From: Aquarana catesbeiana
Taxonomy: Eukaryota; Chordata; Amphibia; Anura; Ranidae
DNA: 64,000 bases
Reading direction: 5' to 3'
Assembly (NCBI RefSeq): GCF_042186555.1
Contig: NC_133334.1
Location: forward strand, 207,090,442 to 207,154,441
A model generated the notes under the pieces. The model ran no database searches, had not been told where the DNA came from, and saw nothing but the letters and a program-made list of their open reading frames with translations. Positions 1-11,252 of the stretch are shown here, one piece after another. The translations under genes were made by a program, and so were the position numbers. Positions within the stretch are counted from its first letter, which is position 1. Every line of letters begins with the position of its first letter.

Positions 1-2084
1 CCTTTCGTGAATTTGTGGAATGTGCGGTACCTTAGTGGCAGGTTCCCAAATGGCATTTCTTTTCACGGAAGGCCATTCCGGCTCTGTACCAGCATGTGGA
101 AGGCAATGTCTTGGCCTCGTTGGGCAGGGCGGTCAGCAGTAAGGTGCATATTACTGCTGACTCATGGTCCAGCAGGCATTGACAGGGACGTTACCTTTCT
201 TTCACGGCACACTGGGTAACTCTGCTGGCAGCTGGGAAGGATGCAGGACAGGGTTCAGTATTGTTGGAGCTTGTTCCGCCACCACACCTCCAAAATGCTA
301 GTGGTGATTCTGCCACAGCTCTCTCTGCCATCCCCTCCTTTTCTTCTTCCTCTATGGCCTCTTCCTCTGCAAATTTCTCCTCTGAACCAGCTGTGCTCCG
401 TAGGTGTTCAAGGGGCTACGCAAGCACTCAGATGACAAAAAGATGAAAATATGCCATGCGGTGCTTGAGTTGGTCTGCTTAGGGGACAGGAGCCACACTG
501 GGGCAGAGATTCTGTCAGCTCTGCCGGGGCAGGCTCAGAGGTGGTTGACGCCATGCCAGCTTCAGCCAGGAATGGTTGTATGTGACAATGGCACCAACCT
601 CCTCTCCGCCCTCCGACAAAGATACTCGACCCATGTTCCCTGTTTGGCTCACATCCTGAATTTGGTGGTGCAGCGGTTCTTAAACAGGTACCCAGGCTTA
701 CAGGATCTCCTGAGGCAGGCCAGGAAAGTCTGTGTTCATTTCCGCTGGTCATATAATGCCAGTGCTCCGCTGGCTGACATTCAAAGAGAATGCAACCTGC
801 CCAAGAACCGCCTCATTTGTGACATGCCCACCAGGTTGAACTCAACGTTGGCAATGCTGCAGCGGCTGCACATGCAGCAGAGGGCCATCAATGAGTACCT
901 GTGTGAGTATGGCACCAGGACAGGGTCAGGGGAGTTTGCCTTTTTTTCGCCACGCCAGTGGCTACCGATCAAGGATGCATGCACTGTCCTGTCACCATTT
1001 GAGGAGGCCACAAGGATGGTGAGCAGTGACAGTGCATGCATCAGTGATACTGTCCCTCTTGTCTTCCTGTTGGAGCACACGCTTGGTGGAATAATGGACA
1101 GGGCACTTGAGGCAGAACAGTGGAAGAAAGAGGAGGACTTCCTTACCTCTCAAGGCCCCCTTTATCCAGATACTAGTATTCCTGCAGGCCCGCCGATCAC
1201 AAAGGGAGAAGAAGAGAAGAGGAGGAGGAGGATTGTGTCAGCATGGAGGTGGAGTATAACACTCAGCATCAGCAGCAGTCTTCAAGGTATCGTTTTCAGT
1301 CCCCAGAAACCCATGGAGTTGTACGTGCCTGGGAGGAGGTGTTTGAGGACCATGTGATCCTTAGTGACCCAGAGGACTCAGGAACGAATGCCTCTGCAAA
1401 CCTACGCTGGATGGCCTCCCTGATCCTGCAAAGCCTGCGAAAGGACTCTAGGATTAGTGGTATCAAGGTGAGGGATCATTACTGGCTGGCAACCCTTCTT
1501 GATTCACGTTACAAGGGTAAAGTTGCAGAACTTATCCAGCCTTTGCAGAGGGAGCAGAGGATGAAACATCTTCCGGAGGGCTTGCAGAAAGGTTTGTGCA
1601 ATGCGTTTCCAGAACCTGGGAGGTTACAATTTCCTGGTGCTGGACAACGTATTGCTGAGGCTTCGTTCAGTCACAGAAAGAGCGATGGAGAAGGTGGCCG
1701 GCTGACTGATGCCTTCAGGCAATTCTTCAGTCCTCAGCGCCCAGGTCTGATCGGTTCAGCAACCATCGCCAGCGTCTGAATTACATGGTGCAGGAATATC
1801 TAGGGGCAAGATCAGACTTGGAGACCTTTCCATCAGAACATCCACTGGGTTACTGGGTCTTGAGGATGGACCACTGGCCAGAGCTTGCTCAATATGCAAT
1901 TGAGCTACTGGCCTGTCCTGCATTCAGCGTTCTTTCTGAACGCACATTCAGTGCTACTGGAGGCTTTGTAACCGATCACAGAGTGCGCCTGTCCACAGAC
2001 TCTGTTGATCGGCTCACATTCATAAAAATGAATCAGTCTTGGATCGCCAGCTACCAAGCACCTGATGCTGATGTAACCGAATGA
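1..2084 (+). pseudogene. hAT transposase (BED/hAT-C type), C-terminal two thirds, decayed
   Basis: Reading frames shift several times. The first is open in frame 3 but crossed by stops near 36 and 168; it contains ITADSWSS (~150), which resembles the first catalytic Asp block of hAT RNase-H folds. The next (404-1357) holds VVCDNGTN (second Asp block) and PCLAHILNLVV, the conserved C..H region after it. A third (1243-1779) includes YWLATLLDSRYKGK, the segment before the dimerisation domain. The last (1785-2084) is the hAT C-terminal dimerisation domain, with ELLACPAFSVLSERTFSATG. The BED finger lies upstream of the window. Several frameshifts and stops make it non-functional. It resembles ZBED-like hAT transposases, but with TE flanks it is not a domesticated host gene. 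Confidence 0.85.
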
Positions 2085-2186
2085 TTTTTCTATGGGATCC
2101 CTTGAAGACTGCATATGCTGAGTGCTTATATATGCTGAGTGATTATGCTGAGTGACTATCCTATTCCTCCTCAATTTTCATGATGA

Positions 2187-2583
2187 TATGCCACGTACAC
2201 ACGAGCGAACCTTTCGTCGGACTGAACTCCGAAGGACTTTTCAACGGAGTTCCGAGGAAACGGACTTGCCTACACACGATCCCACCAAAGTCCTATAGTT
2301 TCGAACGTGATGACGTACAACCGGACTAGAAAAGGAAGTGCAATAGCTAGTAGCCAATAGCTGCCCTTGCGTCGTTTTTGGTTCGTTGGACTAGCATACA
2401 GATGAACGTTTTTTTCAATAGGAATCGAGTCCGTCGGAAAGATTTGAAACATGTTCGTTTTCTAAGGTCCGTCAGATTTTGACAGAAAAGGTCCGATGAA
2501 GCCCACACACGATCGGAATGTCTGACGGATTCGTCCCGTCGTACCTTTTCTGACGGAAAGTCCGCTCATGTGTACGCGGCATA
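2187..2583. mobile_element. Short inverted-repeat MITE in the hAT 3' region
   Basis: Terminal inverted repeats of about 21 bp: TATGCCACGTACACACGAGC at the left and its imperfect complement ending CGCGGCATA at the right. Internal repeats of GTCCG/CGGAC and ACACACGATC resemble the PIF/Harbinger ends at 3344 and 11252. No transposase is encoded. The exact TSD (2-3 bp) is ambiguous because the TIR itself ends in TA. Likely a Harbinger-type non-autonomous element. Confidence 0.6.
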
Positions 2584-2598
2584 AGAATATTTTCAGTT

Positions 2599-3195
2599 CA
2601 GAGCACCACCACCACTACCTAAGGCCCAGTTCTTCTACCCCTGTTTAACAGGGGCACGTAATTACAATTTTTGATCTAATATTTAACAGCAGAGCTCATT
2701 CCTGCGCTCCACAAGAGTATCTGTGAGGGGTTGCAGTGTTGTGGCACCACCACCACTTCCCAAGGCCCAATTTTTCTGTCCCTGTTTAACAGGGGCGTGT
2801 AATTACAATTCTTGATCAAATGTTTAACAGCAGGGGTCGTTCCTGTGCTCAACAAAAGTATCTGTGAGGCTTTACAGTGTTGTGCCACTACCACCACCGC
2901 CTAAGGGCCAATTTTTCTGCCCCTGTTTAACAGGGGCGCGTAAGTACAATTTTTGATCTAATATTTCAAAGCAGGGCTCTTTCCTGCGCTCAACAAAAGT
3001 ATCTATGAGGCTTTACAGTGTTGTGCCACCACCACCACCTAAGGCCCAATTTTTCTGCCCCTGTTTAACAGGGGTATGTAATTACAATTCTTGATATAAT
3101 ATTTCACATCAGGGCCAGTTCCAGCGCCCACCAAGAGTAACTGTGAGAGCTTACAGTGTTTTGGTACCACCAACACCTAAGGCCCAATTTTCCGC
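2599..3195. repeat. ~140-bp tandem repeat, just over four units
   Basis: The anchor AAGGCCCA (AAGGGCCA in unit 3) recurs at 2621, 2762, 2903, 3041 and 3179, giving periods of 141, 141, 138 and 138 bp. Each unit contains a CACCACCACC tract and the hairpin CCCCTGTTTAACAGGGG. Units differ by scattered substitutions, so the array is old. It lies in the 3' untranslated region of the hAT element. Confidence 0.85.
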
Positions 3196-3816
3196 AGAGT
3201 GTATAGGGCAGGCCGTATAGTATATACAGGCAGTCCCCTATTTTCAAACATCCGACTTACAAACGACTCCTACTTACAAATGGAGGGAGACAACAGGAAG
3301 TGAGAGGAAATCTACCCCTAGGAAGAAAAATTCTCTCCTGTAATGCCCGTACACACGATCAGACATTGATCGGACATTCCGACAACAAAATCTATGGATT
3401 TTTTCCAACGGATGTTGGCTCAAACTTGTCTTGCATACACACGGTCGCACAAAGTTGTCGGAATTTCCGATCGCCAAGAACGCGGTGACGTACACTACGT
3501 ACGACGAGATTAGAAAAGGGCAGTTCTGAACCAAGCGCGGCACCCTTTGGGCTCCTTTTGCTAATCTCGTGTTAGTAAAAGTTTGGTGAGAGACGATTTG
3601 CGCTTTTTCAGACTCGTGGTTTTCAGATCATTTTCTGCTGTTCAGTTTGTGCTTGTGGGTTTGTATCTGCTCTTCAGTGCGTGCAGTCAGTTCGTATTGG
3701 ATTATTCAGTGCGATCTTGTCTGCTCGTTGCTGTTTTTCAGGTCGCTCTTCACAGGCCTTGCTGTTCTTCAGTGCGTTCTGTTACTTCGTTCTGAGCAGT
3801 CGACCGTTTTCTAGCC

Positions 3817-5974
3817 ATGTTGCATATACGTACTCCTTGTAGAGTTCGTGCTGTGTGGGGGCTTGGTGTTGGGGTCCTTTCCTTGACACAAGCCCAGTCC
3901 ATGAACAGGGTGGGGAGGAGTTCATGGACCAAGAATTGGTTGCTTCAGCGTGACCAGTTCTGTCACATGCTTTTGCTCCGTGAGATCTGTGAGAATAATC
4001 CTGATGATTTCAGGAACTTTCTCCGGATGACGGACCCTGTATTTCACCGTTTGTTGGCTTTGCTGACCCCCTATATCAGCAGGCAGGATACCTGCATGAG
4101 GCAAGCCATCACTCCGGAGCAGAGGCTAGTCGCCACCCTGCGGTACTTGGCGACGGGGAGAAGCCTGCAGGACTTGAAGTTCTCGACAGGCATCTCCCCC
4201 CAGACTCTGGGGATCTTTATCCCGGAGACCTGTTCTGCCATCATCCAGGTCCTGCAGAAGGAGTATATTAAGGTAAGATTTTTATCCTTTAATATCACAT
4301 TTTATTGTATTTAATGTTTGATAATATATTGTATTTCTTTCCTCATTCCCTAATTACCATGATTGGAATATGCTGTGAATGTCCCCTTTGTCCTCATGCA
4401 TGCTGGTTTTTTATGTAATTATTTTTTTTGGCCTTTATACATATTTGCCTTCACTTACCTCCCCAGCATGCTCTCCTGGCCCTATATTCACCTCATGTAG
4501 TCACTTAACAGTGTATTTTGTCGGCTCCATAGTAGTGCTTTATCCTAAATACCCCCTAAAATGTGTAAAAATGTGATTTGTGCTTTAAATTCAGGCAGAG
4601 TGCCAGAGGCTTTTTTTTTGGGTCCCCAAATCATTTGGAACCCTCCCTCCCCCCAACTGCTAAGTCAGCTGATACCAATTCTCTATCTATCCTCAATCAT
4701 CTATCTGCTGACTTTGCCAAACCCATACACACTATACCCATCTCTTTTGTGATCAGATGTATGGATGAATTCCCCAAAGCATGTAGTGCAAGGGCCTGCC
4801 TGTATACTTTCAAATGGTACTGTTTAAAGTTTTTGTATACTATTATTATCTTGATAGGTAATAGCAGAATGTCCAAATGTGCTAAAATGTGTACAATGTG
4901 TATTTATATCTTTGTATTATGACACTTCTTACTTAGTGTAAGTAAGGAGGGGCTGGTCACAGTAATACACATTATTTAGGCATTCATCTCTCAATGAAGT
5001 GGAGAGGGTTACCTGTCCAAAAGATCCCCCCCCTAAAATGTTAGAAATGGCCAATGGGGGGGGGGGGGGGAATCTGATAGGTGGACCTTATACCTTGGTC
5101 TTTCAAAACTCCCTAAAATAAATGTTATACTGATGTTGGGCAAGAATGTGTGTGTCGAATCTGCTTTCCCTGTTTAGGTGCAAAATGATTATTTTTTTCT
5201 TGTTTGACTCCAGAGTTTCCTTCCAACCCACAGGAATGGCAGACTGTGGCCTCTCACTTTGCCCAGCGGTGGGACTTTCCTAACTGCGGAGGGGCAATTG
5301 ATGGGAAACACGTCCACATCATCCCACCACCCAACTTGGGGTCATACTATTATAATTATAAGGGGTTCAATAGTATTGTGATGTTGGCAGTGGTGTCGGC
5401 TACTTACGAGTTCCTGTATGTGGACGTGGGGAAGAATGGCCAGATGTCCGATGGTAGAGTCATCGCCCAGACGGAGTTCTACAGGCGTCTCCAGAATGGC
5501 AGCTTGGACTTGCCACCTCCAGAAGACAATGTGGAAGGACTCCCATTCGTCTTCGTTGCTGATGAAGCGTTTGCGCTAGGGGACCATCTTATGCAGCCAT
5601 TCCCGATGAGGACCCTCACCCCGGACCAGAGGGTTTTTAATTACTAGCTGGCCAGAGCCAGAAGAGTGGTGGAGAACACATTTGGAATCAGGGCCAGCCG
5701 GTTCCGCCTATTTCTTACACCCATACACATGGCGGAGTACAAACTGAATCATATCATCCTGGCGTGCTGTGTTCTACACGACTTTTTATGGCAAAATTCT
5801 TCCAACTATGCTGACTCAGTTGGGCCTGAAGCCGGAATTCATAATGAACCAACCCTGACGGCGCTTGAAAGTGGCCGTCCTGGCTTGCCCCCCTTGAGTG
5901 CCCGTGAGGTCCGTCTTAGATACCTTGATTACTTTGCGGGTAGGGGGGCCATCAATATTCCAGACAATGTCTGA
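3817..5974 (+). pseudogene. Harbinger transposase (HARBI1-like), two exons, one nonsense codon
   Basis: Exon 1 (3817-4272) encodes the N-terminal helical region, including PEQRLVATLRYLATGRSLQD, and ends at a good donor (AAG|GTAAGA). Exon 2 begins about 5216 after CCAGAG, so that KEYIK joins FPSNPQEW as in family members. Exon 2 holds the DDE_Tnp_4 fold: GGAIDGKH (first Asp), VFVADEAFALGD (second Asp) and RRVVENTFG (Glu). An in-frame TAG at 5645-5647 replaces the Arg found at this point in the copy at 37189 (NYRLARI). It ends with PDNV and TGA at 5972-5974. The enzyme cuts and integrates the element with help from a Myb/SANT-like partner. The 943-bp intron contains no other gene. Confidence 0.9.
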
Positions 5975-6116
5975 AACATTTTTAAAATAAAAAAAATCAT
6001 TTTAACTACTAAAATCTTTGGTGACATTTACTGCTTGTGTTTCTTTTAACTGACCCTGACAGAAATGTGGTGAGTCCTGAAAATGGCGTGATTGTGTAAC
6101 ATTACAAAGCACTGTT

Positions 6117-6214
6117 GGGTGTTATTTACTAAAGGCAAAGACACTTTGCACTACAAGTGCACTTGAAACTGCACTTGTAGTGCAAAGTGGATTTTCCCTT
6201 AGGAAATAACCCCC
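6117..6214. mobile_element. ~98-bp foldback MITE
   Basis: Near-perfect hairpin: GGGTGTTATTTACTAAAG at the left, CTTAGGAAATAACCCCC at the right, with arms sharing ACTACAAGTGCA and TGCACTTGTAGT. A longer member of the same family is at 18627-18812. Lies between the Harbinger transposase and the antisense SANT gene. Confidence 0.6.
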
Positions 6215-6602
6215 ATTGTCACAGAAAACACTAATTTGAGCACAACAAAAGTTTTGGAGCGTTGAAACAATAATCCACACATTCTTGATTATCAATCTTT
6301 TTAATACCAGCACAATCACATGTGCATTTAGAAAAGGTTTTTAAAACAAACCAACATGTTTGTTGTATAACAATTTTTTGTGTTACATTACTAAAAGTAG
6401 AAATGTCCATTTAAGGTAAAACAGGCATGTTTAAAACCAACAAGAAAGACACAAATCTTGAACTTACAAAGTTCAACTTTTAAAGAAATTGAAGGCAATA
6501 TCAGACATGAGTATTTATAAACTGTGTTTGATATTGCGTTCAGATGGGGTGAAGTCACCCCTGGAAAAGCCAAATTTAGAAGATGCACACAAATTGCCGA
6601 AT

Positions 6603-6752
6603 GTCAACATGTGCTACCTGCCATCACGGGGATCAAGCGACGTGTTTTGGGGGTACAACCCCTTCCTCCCAGCTACTTTATTATTGAGGAAGGGGTTGCA
6701 CCCCCAAAACACATACATTGATCTCCCATGATGGCAGATAGCACATGTTGAC
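6603..6752. repeat. 150-bp imperfect palindrome
   Basis: GTCAACATGTGC at 6603 is matched by GCACATGTTGAC at 6741. The inner arms also pair (CTGCCATCACGGGGATCAA with TTGATCTCCCATGATGGCAG; AACCCCTTCCTC with GAGGAAGGGGTT). The apex is about 6678. It could be a tiny foldback MITE or a structured region downstream of the antisense SANT gene. No TSD is clear. Confidence 0.6.
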
Positions 6753-6879
6753 ACACTGTCTGCATCTTCAAAATCTGGCTTTTCTCGAATATGTCAAAAA
6801 ATGTTAGAAATTTTTAGAACCCAAAAAAGCACAAAAAAGGGAAGGGATTTGGAGGGGTTTTAAACTCTCCCTAAAACAT

Positions 6880-8069
6880 CAATGATGTTCTTCTTTTTTT
6901 TTAACATCATTGATGTTTTTATGGATGTTTTCCAAGTCCCTATTACACCCCATGATCTCCCCGATCAGGATCTGTGCACTTTCAGAGGTGAAATGACCTG
7001 GATCCACAACATCACGATCACCTAAAAAGATAGAAACAAAAACACACCATGTATTATAAATATGCCGGCATCCATCTCTTACCTGAGCCTGTGGTCGCAG
7101 ACATTCACCTGTTGTGGTGACAATTTCCACCACGTCTCCTTCCTCCTCCTGTTGTCTTTGGTGGGTCTCCACTTCTTCCTAAGGTGGGGGGGTCTGTTGT
7201 CTCCTCGGATGAGGGGTGTCCTCCGAGTCTTTTATCCCCTATGTAAAAAAAAAATAGGTATACTTAGCACACAGATATTTGATGGCAGAAATCGGAATAT
7301 GAAACATTGCTTGGAAGTGGGGTACAATTGTCTGTTTGGTCAGAGTTCCAAGATGAAGAAATATTTTTGTCCTTTGTCAAGCTTGAATACTTACACTAGT
7401 GCTCCAGCGTCCAGATGTGAAAACTGCTGCTGAGTGTCCTCTGCTTACACAGAATCTAGTTTGCATTTCATTCTAGTTACAAACTCATCTACACAACCAA
7501 ATTATTTTAAGAGAAGTAGGCCAAAAAAGGTATTCAAATGCATATGGCCAAAACAATGGTGTTTTCTAGGCCGAACAAACAATGTTTCATATGAACGAAT
7601 AATGTGTCCATGAACATGAAAGTTGCCATTTTAAACTGTACAACAGTTAAAAAAAAGCACATGGAGCAGCACGAACATAATAAAAATAAAGAATAGGAAC
7701 ATAGCACAACTACTTACTTTTTTGCAGCACTCTCCTGATCCTTCTGTACTGCTCGTGCTCCCTTAATTTGAGGTCCGACCACCGCTTCCTGAGCTGATCT
7801 TTCGATCGTCATACCACAAAATTATTCTGCAGACTTTTGACCACTTTCGCCATGATCTTGGCCTTTCTGACATTGGGGTTGGGGTAAGGTCCATACTTCC
7901 CGTCATAGTCGGTCCTTTTCAGTATGTCGACCATCTCCAACATCTCCCCAAAGGACATATTTGATGCCTTAAATTGTCTCCTTCTGGATCGGGACGTTTC
8001 TGGCTCTGGGCTTTCCTCCTCCTCCTCCTCGTTGCTGTATTTAGCATGCACCTGTTGTGTCTCCGCCAT
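6880..8069 (-). pseudogene. Harbinger SANT/Myb-like accessory protein, about four exons
   Basis: The first coding exon (8069 down to 7718) starts with MAETQQVHAKYS, then an acidic run and a SANT/Myb-like region including MVDILKRTDYDGKYGPYPNP, KAKIMAKVV and RSKDQLRKRWSDLKLREHEQ. An in-frame TGA at 7811-7809 interrupts it just before RSKDQ. The exon ends at a donor (AAG|TAAG context at 7718/7717). Probable exon 2 is 7433-7391 and exon 3 about 7240-7106 (QRQQEEEGDVVEIVTTT). The last exon (about 7020-6880) encodes DPGHFTSESAQILIGEIMGC, followed by a Lys-rich end. In the family this protein binds the element's ends and carries the transposase into the nucleus. It is antisense to the other two genes. 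Exon joins are inferred from splice-like sequences. Confidence 0.75.
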
Positions 8070-8287
8070 GTGCTCTTCCCCCGAACGAAAAGGGGCAGGG
8101 AATAGACTAGAAAGAACTTCAGGGGCCGGCGGAGTTTCATGCATGCGCAGTGTATATTAAGCGTAACACGCGTGCGTAGTACGTACGATCTGTGAGCGGA
8201 GGTAGGAGTATCGGAGGCGCAGATCGTGATAACGAAGGTAAGATCTAAACTTGGGCCTATACTGCTTCTAGATTGAGGCCTATATTG

Positions 8288-8946
8288 TAGACATGTGCAT
8301 TAGTTTTTCGTCCAAATGCATTTTCGTCCGAATTTCAGGTATTTTCGTTATCATTTTAACAACCGATAACGAAAGTGCAGAATCCGAAAAACGAAAGATC
8401 CGACATAAACAAGTACTTTATTTTCATTTTCGTTGCTACAACAGTTCGATTTAGATAGGAGATTCGACATGATGATGACAATAACAATCTGTGTCCATCA
8501 AACCTGTGATCGAATGTGCCTAACCTTAACTCTATTAGTCCAAGATTATTCTACATAGAGAGAAAAGATTCGACATAGAGAGAAAAGATTCGACGTAGGG
8601 AAGAAAAGATTCGACGTAGGAGAGAAAAGATAAATAAAAATAATGATGATTATGAATGTTATTGGCTGATTGTAACCAAAGAGGAGGAGCAGTAAAATAG
8701 CTAGAACTAAGTACACACGTACTTTGGCTTATGGTGTCTGTTGAAACTTCTAAGAAGATTCGACGGAGCAGGTAAACTATACGGTGCCATAAGCCTTCAA
8801 TGACAGATTCGACCTTATTTTGGACGAATGCAATTTTTAACGAAAAACGAAATAAATAAAAACGAATTTCAGGAGTAACTAAATAAATTTATTTTTCGGA
8901 CGAAAACGAAATTCCAAAACGAAATATTTCAGTGTGCACATGTCTA
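8288..8946. mobile_element. hAT MITE inside Harbinger, 659 bp
   Basis: Ends TAGACATGTGCA (8288-8299) and TGCACATGTCTA (8935-8946) are perfect 12-bp inverted repeats, flanked by the identical 8-bp direct repeat CTATATTG at 8280-8287 and 8947-8954, the hallmark length for hAT. Internal sequence is rich in TTTCGT/ACGAAA words and holds short tandem copies of GAGAAAAGATTCGAC near 8560-8630. No coding capacity. Confidence 0.92.
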
Positions 8947-9018
8947 CTATATTGTAACAAGATTAGGAGAGTTTCGCATGACATTAGGGTTTGTCTTGTG
9001 TTGTGTCTTGCAGATAAA

Positions 9019-10208
9019 ATGGATGGCTTCAATGACCACAACTTCCTCCCCCTGTTCATAGATAAATACAGGGAGCTGCCCTGTCTGTGGCAGATCAAAC
9101 ACCCGCATTATAATCATAAACAAAAGAGGCAGACAGCGCTGGAGAAACTGCTGGAGTTGGTGAAGCTGGTGGTCCCCACAGCAACCATCCCCTATTTAAA
9201 AGCCAAAATTGGTGGCCTGAGGAGCACTTATCTTAGGGAGCGCAAGAAGGTCACGGATTCCCAGAGATCCGGAGCTGCAGCAGATGACGTTTATGTCCCC
9301 AGGCTGTGGTACTATGATAGACTGCGATTTCTGTCAGACCAGACTGAAGTCAGGGAATCCCTCTCAACCCTTCCTTCCATCCCAGCTGAGGCTTCCGATG
9401 TCCAACCTGGGACTTCCAGCCAGAAAGAAGTGGAGGAGCCCAGCTGGAGCCAGGTATAGCATTCTTCTACAGATTTCTGGTCAATAAATAAATGATGTTT
9501 ACTAGATGTTATTATTGATCACTAATTGGTGAAGTGTTTGACATATCAATAGACAGTAGTGGGCAAAAATATTTGGGACAAGAATGAAAAATGCTGGGCT
9601 CAGAATGATAATCTGTTATATTTGTTAACATTCAATTTGCAACAATCATGAGGTGAAAATTGTGTGTGATTGATGAATAAAAAACTCAAACTATGTCCCT
9701 TTTTCATACACAGGAAGACCTCAGCAAGGAGGAGGAGTTTGTGGAATGTGGCACACTGGAGGAGGCTGTGGAATGTGGCAGCCAGGAGGAGGCGGGGGTT
9801 AGTGGCAGCCAGGAGGAGGAGGGGCTAAGTGGCAGCCAGGAGAAGGCTGGGCCCAGTAGGAGCCTGACAGAATCACAGGTCCCTCCCCTCCGCCTTCCAA
9901 AAAAAAGACCCAGGAAGGGGAGTCACGTGCAGGATTCAGCACTCAGGCTGATTTAGGAGGCTTCTGCGTCCCTCAGAGCCACCCCCACTCCTGAAGAGGC
10001 CTTTGCCTGCATGGCTGCCACCAAACTGCAGGGCATGCAGGAGGGCCAACGCCTCATGTGTGAGGACCTTATTTATAATGTCTTAACTAAGGGGGTGAGG
10101 GGCGAAATCACACACAAAACCCACCTGAGTGAGTTGGACCATCCTCCTCCTCCTCCTGCCACAACTCCACCACCAGAGCCACAGCGTGGAAGGAAGACCA
10201 GAGAGTGA
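9019..10208 (+). pseudogene. Harbinger-borne MADF-domain protein, two exons, one stop
   Basis: Exon 1 follows a splice acceptor (TTGCAG, 9008-9013), starts MDGFNDHNFL and ends at 9453 (CCAG|GTATAG). Residues ~10-105 look like a MADF domain: FIDKYRELPCLWQIKHPHY, then a basic helix, KIGGLRSTYLRERKKV, and the closing YVPRLWYYDRLRFLSDQ. Exon 2 (from 9714 after CACAG) is an acidic repeat region (GSQEEAG/GSQEEEG) followed by LPKKRPRKGSH. A TAG at 9954-9956 interrupts the frame, which then resumes (EASASLRATPTPEEAF) to a Pro-rich C-terminus ending at 10208. MADF domains bind DNA; a role with the transposase is inferred from its place inside the element. The hAT MITE ends 67 bp before exon 1. Confidence 0.75.
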
Positions 10209-11252
10209 TGGCCCTGGGTTCAGTCTGGTCTGGCAAAAGATGCAGTCTCTTGTATGACCACATCCTGGAGACACAGATGTAATCTGCTGCTTTCAGGATC
10301 TCTGGGACTTCTGGACCAGACTGCACTCCCTTACATATGGACTCCTCAGGCCACCAATTTTGCAGTAAAATAAATGATGTCTGCCCTGGGGGCCAAAGGC
10401 TTCGCCAATTTCTGCTGTTTCTCCAGCGTTGCCTCCCTCTTTGTTTGGTTCTGAGCCCTTAATAAAGGAATTTTTGTTTCAATTAGACTCGCCTATGTGT
10501 GTTTTCCTTCAAAAAGGACAGTTTGTTTGTGAGGAGGCAGGTGCATTTGTAAACTACAATGTGAAATTAACAAGAGACACCAACACCAAGCAACCTCCTT
10601 GAGATTAAATAATACAAGATAATAATGGTGTTGTGGTAACTTGACACACAAAACACATACAAAAATATTCAGGATGTAAAATCCAAAAATAAAAATAATT
10701 AACAACAAGATCAGGCTTAAAAACAATACAAACCAAAAAAAAAATAAAAAAAAAATTAAATCAGGCTTGAAAAAAATACAAACCAAAAAAAAAAAATATA
10801 GATTTTTTTGTCAGATGTGACAAATCAAAATATATTGATGAAATCACGAGAAATAATAAAGAAAGAAGTTTGTGAGAAGTCTGTGTGAATATGAGCAGCA
10901 AAACTATTTCATTCTTCTAGCATTATAAAGAAGAAGAGAGTGCGCTGCATTAAACTATTTTAAACATTGCAGCCTGACGAAAGTGCTCTATCCATTCTGA
11001 ACGTTAATTTTACCAGACCGAGCTGTTCTGTCTCTGAATTTCTTCTGAGCATGCGTGGCACTTTGTGCATCGGAATTGTCCACACACGGTCGGAATTGAC
11101 GCAATCGGATTTTGTTGTTGGAAAATTTTATAGCCTGCTCTCAAACTTTGTGTGTCGGAAAATCCGATGGAGCCCACACACGGTCGGAATTTCTGACAAC
11201 AAGCTCCGATCGCACATTTCCCATCGGAAAGTCCGACCGTGTGTACAGGGCA
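10209..11252 (+). other. Harbinger 3' untranslated and subterminal region
   Basis: AATAAA-like signals occur at 10368 and 10460. An A-rich stretch (10670-10860) has no convincing ORF. The last ~230 bp is full of inverted GTCGGA/TCCGAC words in GTGTACAC-type context, as at the left end. The same terminal block appears in the MITE at 61284-61691. No further gene seen. Confidence 0.6.

Larger units (their letters stand above)
3344..11252 (+). mobile_element. PIF/Harbinger DNA transposon, three-gene, 7,909 bp
   Basis: Termini TGCCCGTACACACGATC and (complement of the right end) TGCCCTGTACACACGGTC are inverted repeats. They are flanked by the 3-bp target duplication TAA at 3341-3343 and 11253-11255, the TWA target typical of the superfamily. 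It carries a two-exon transposase (+, 3817-5974), a MADF-type gene (+, 9019-10208) and a SANT/Myb-like gene on the minus strand (6880-8069). All carry stops, so the copy is dead in itself. A hAT MITE sits at 8288-8946. A second partial copy is at 34944-37585 and a deletion derivative at 61284-61691. Confidence 0.9.
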
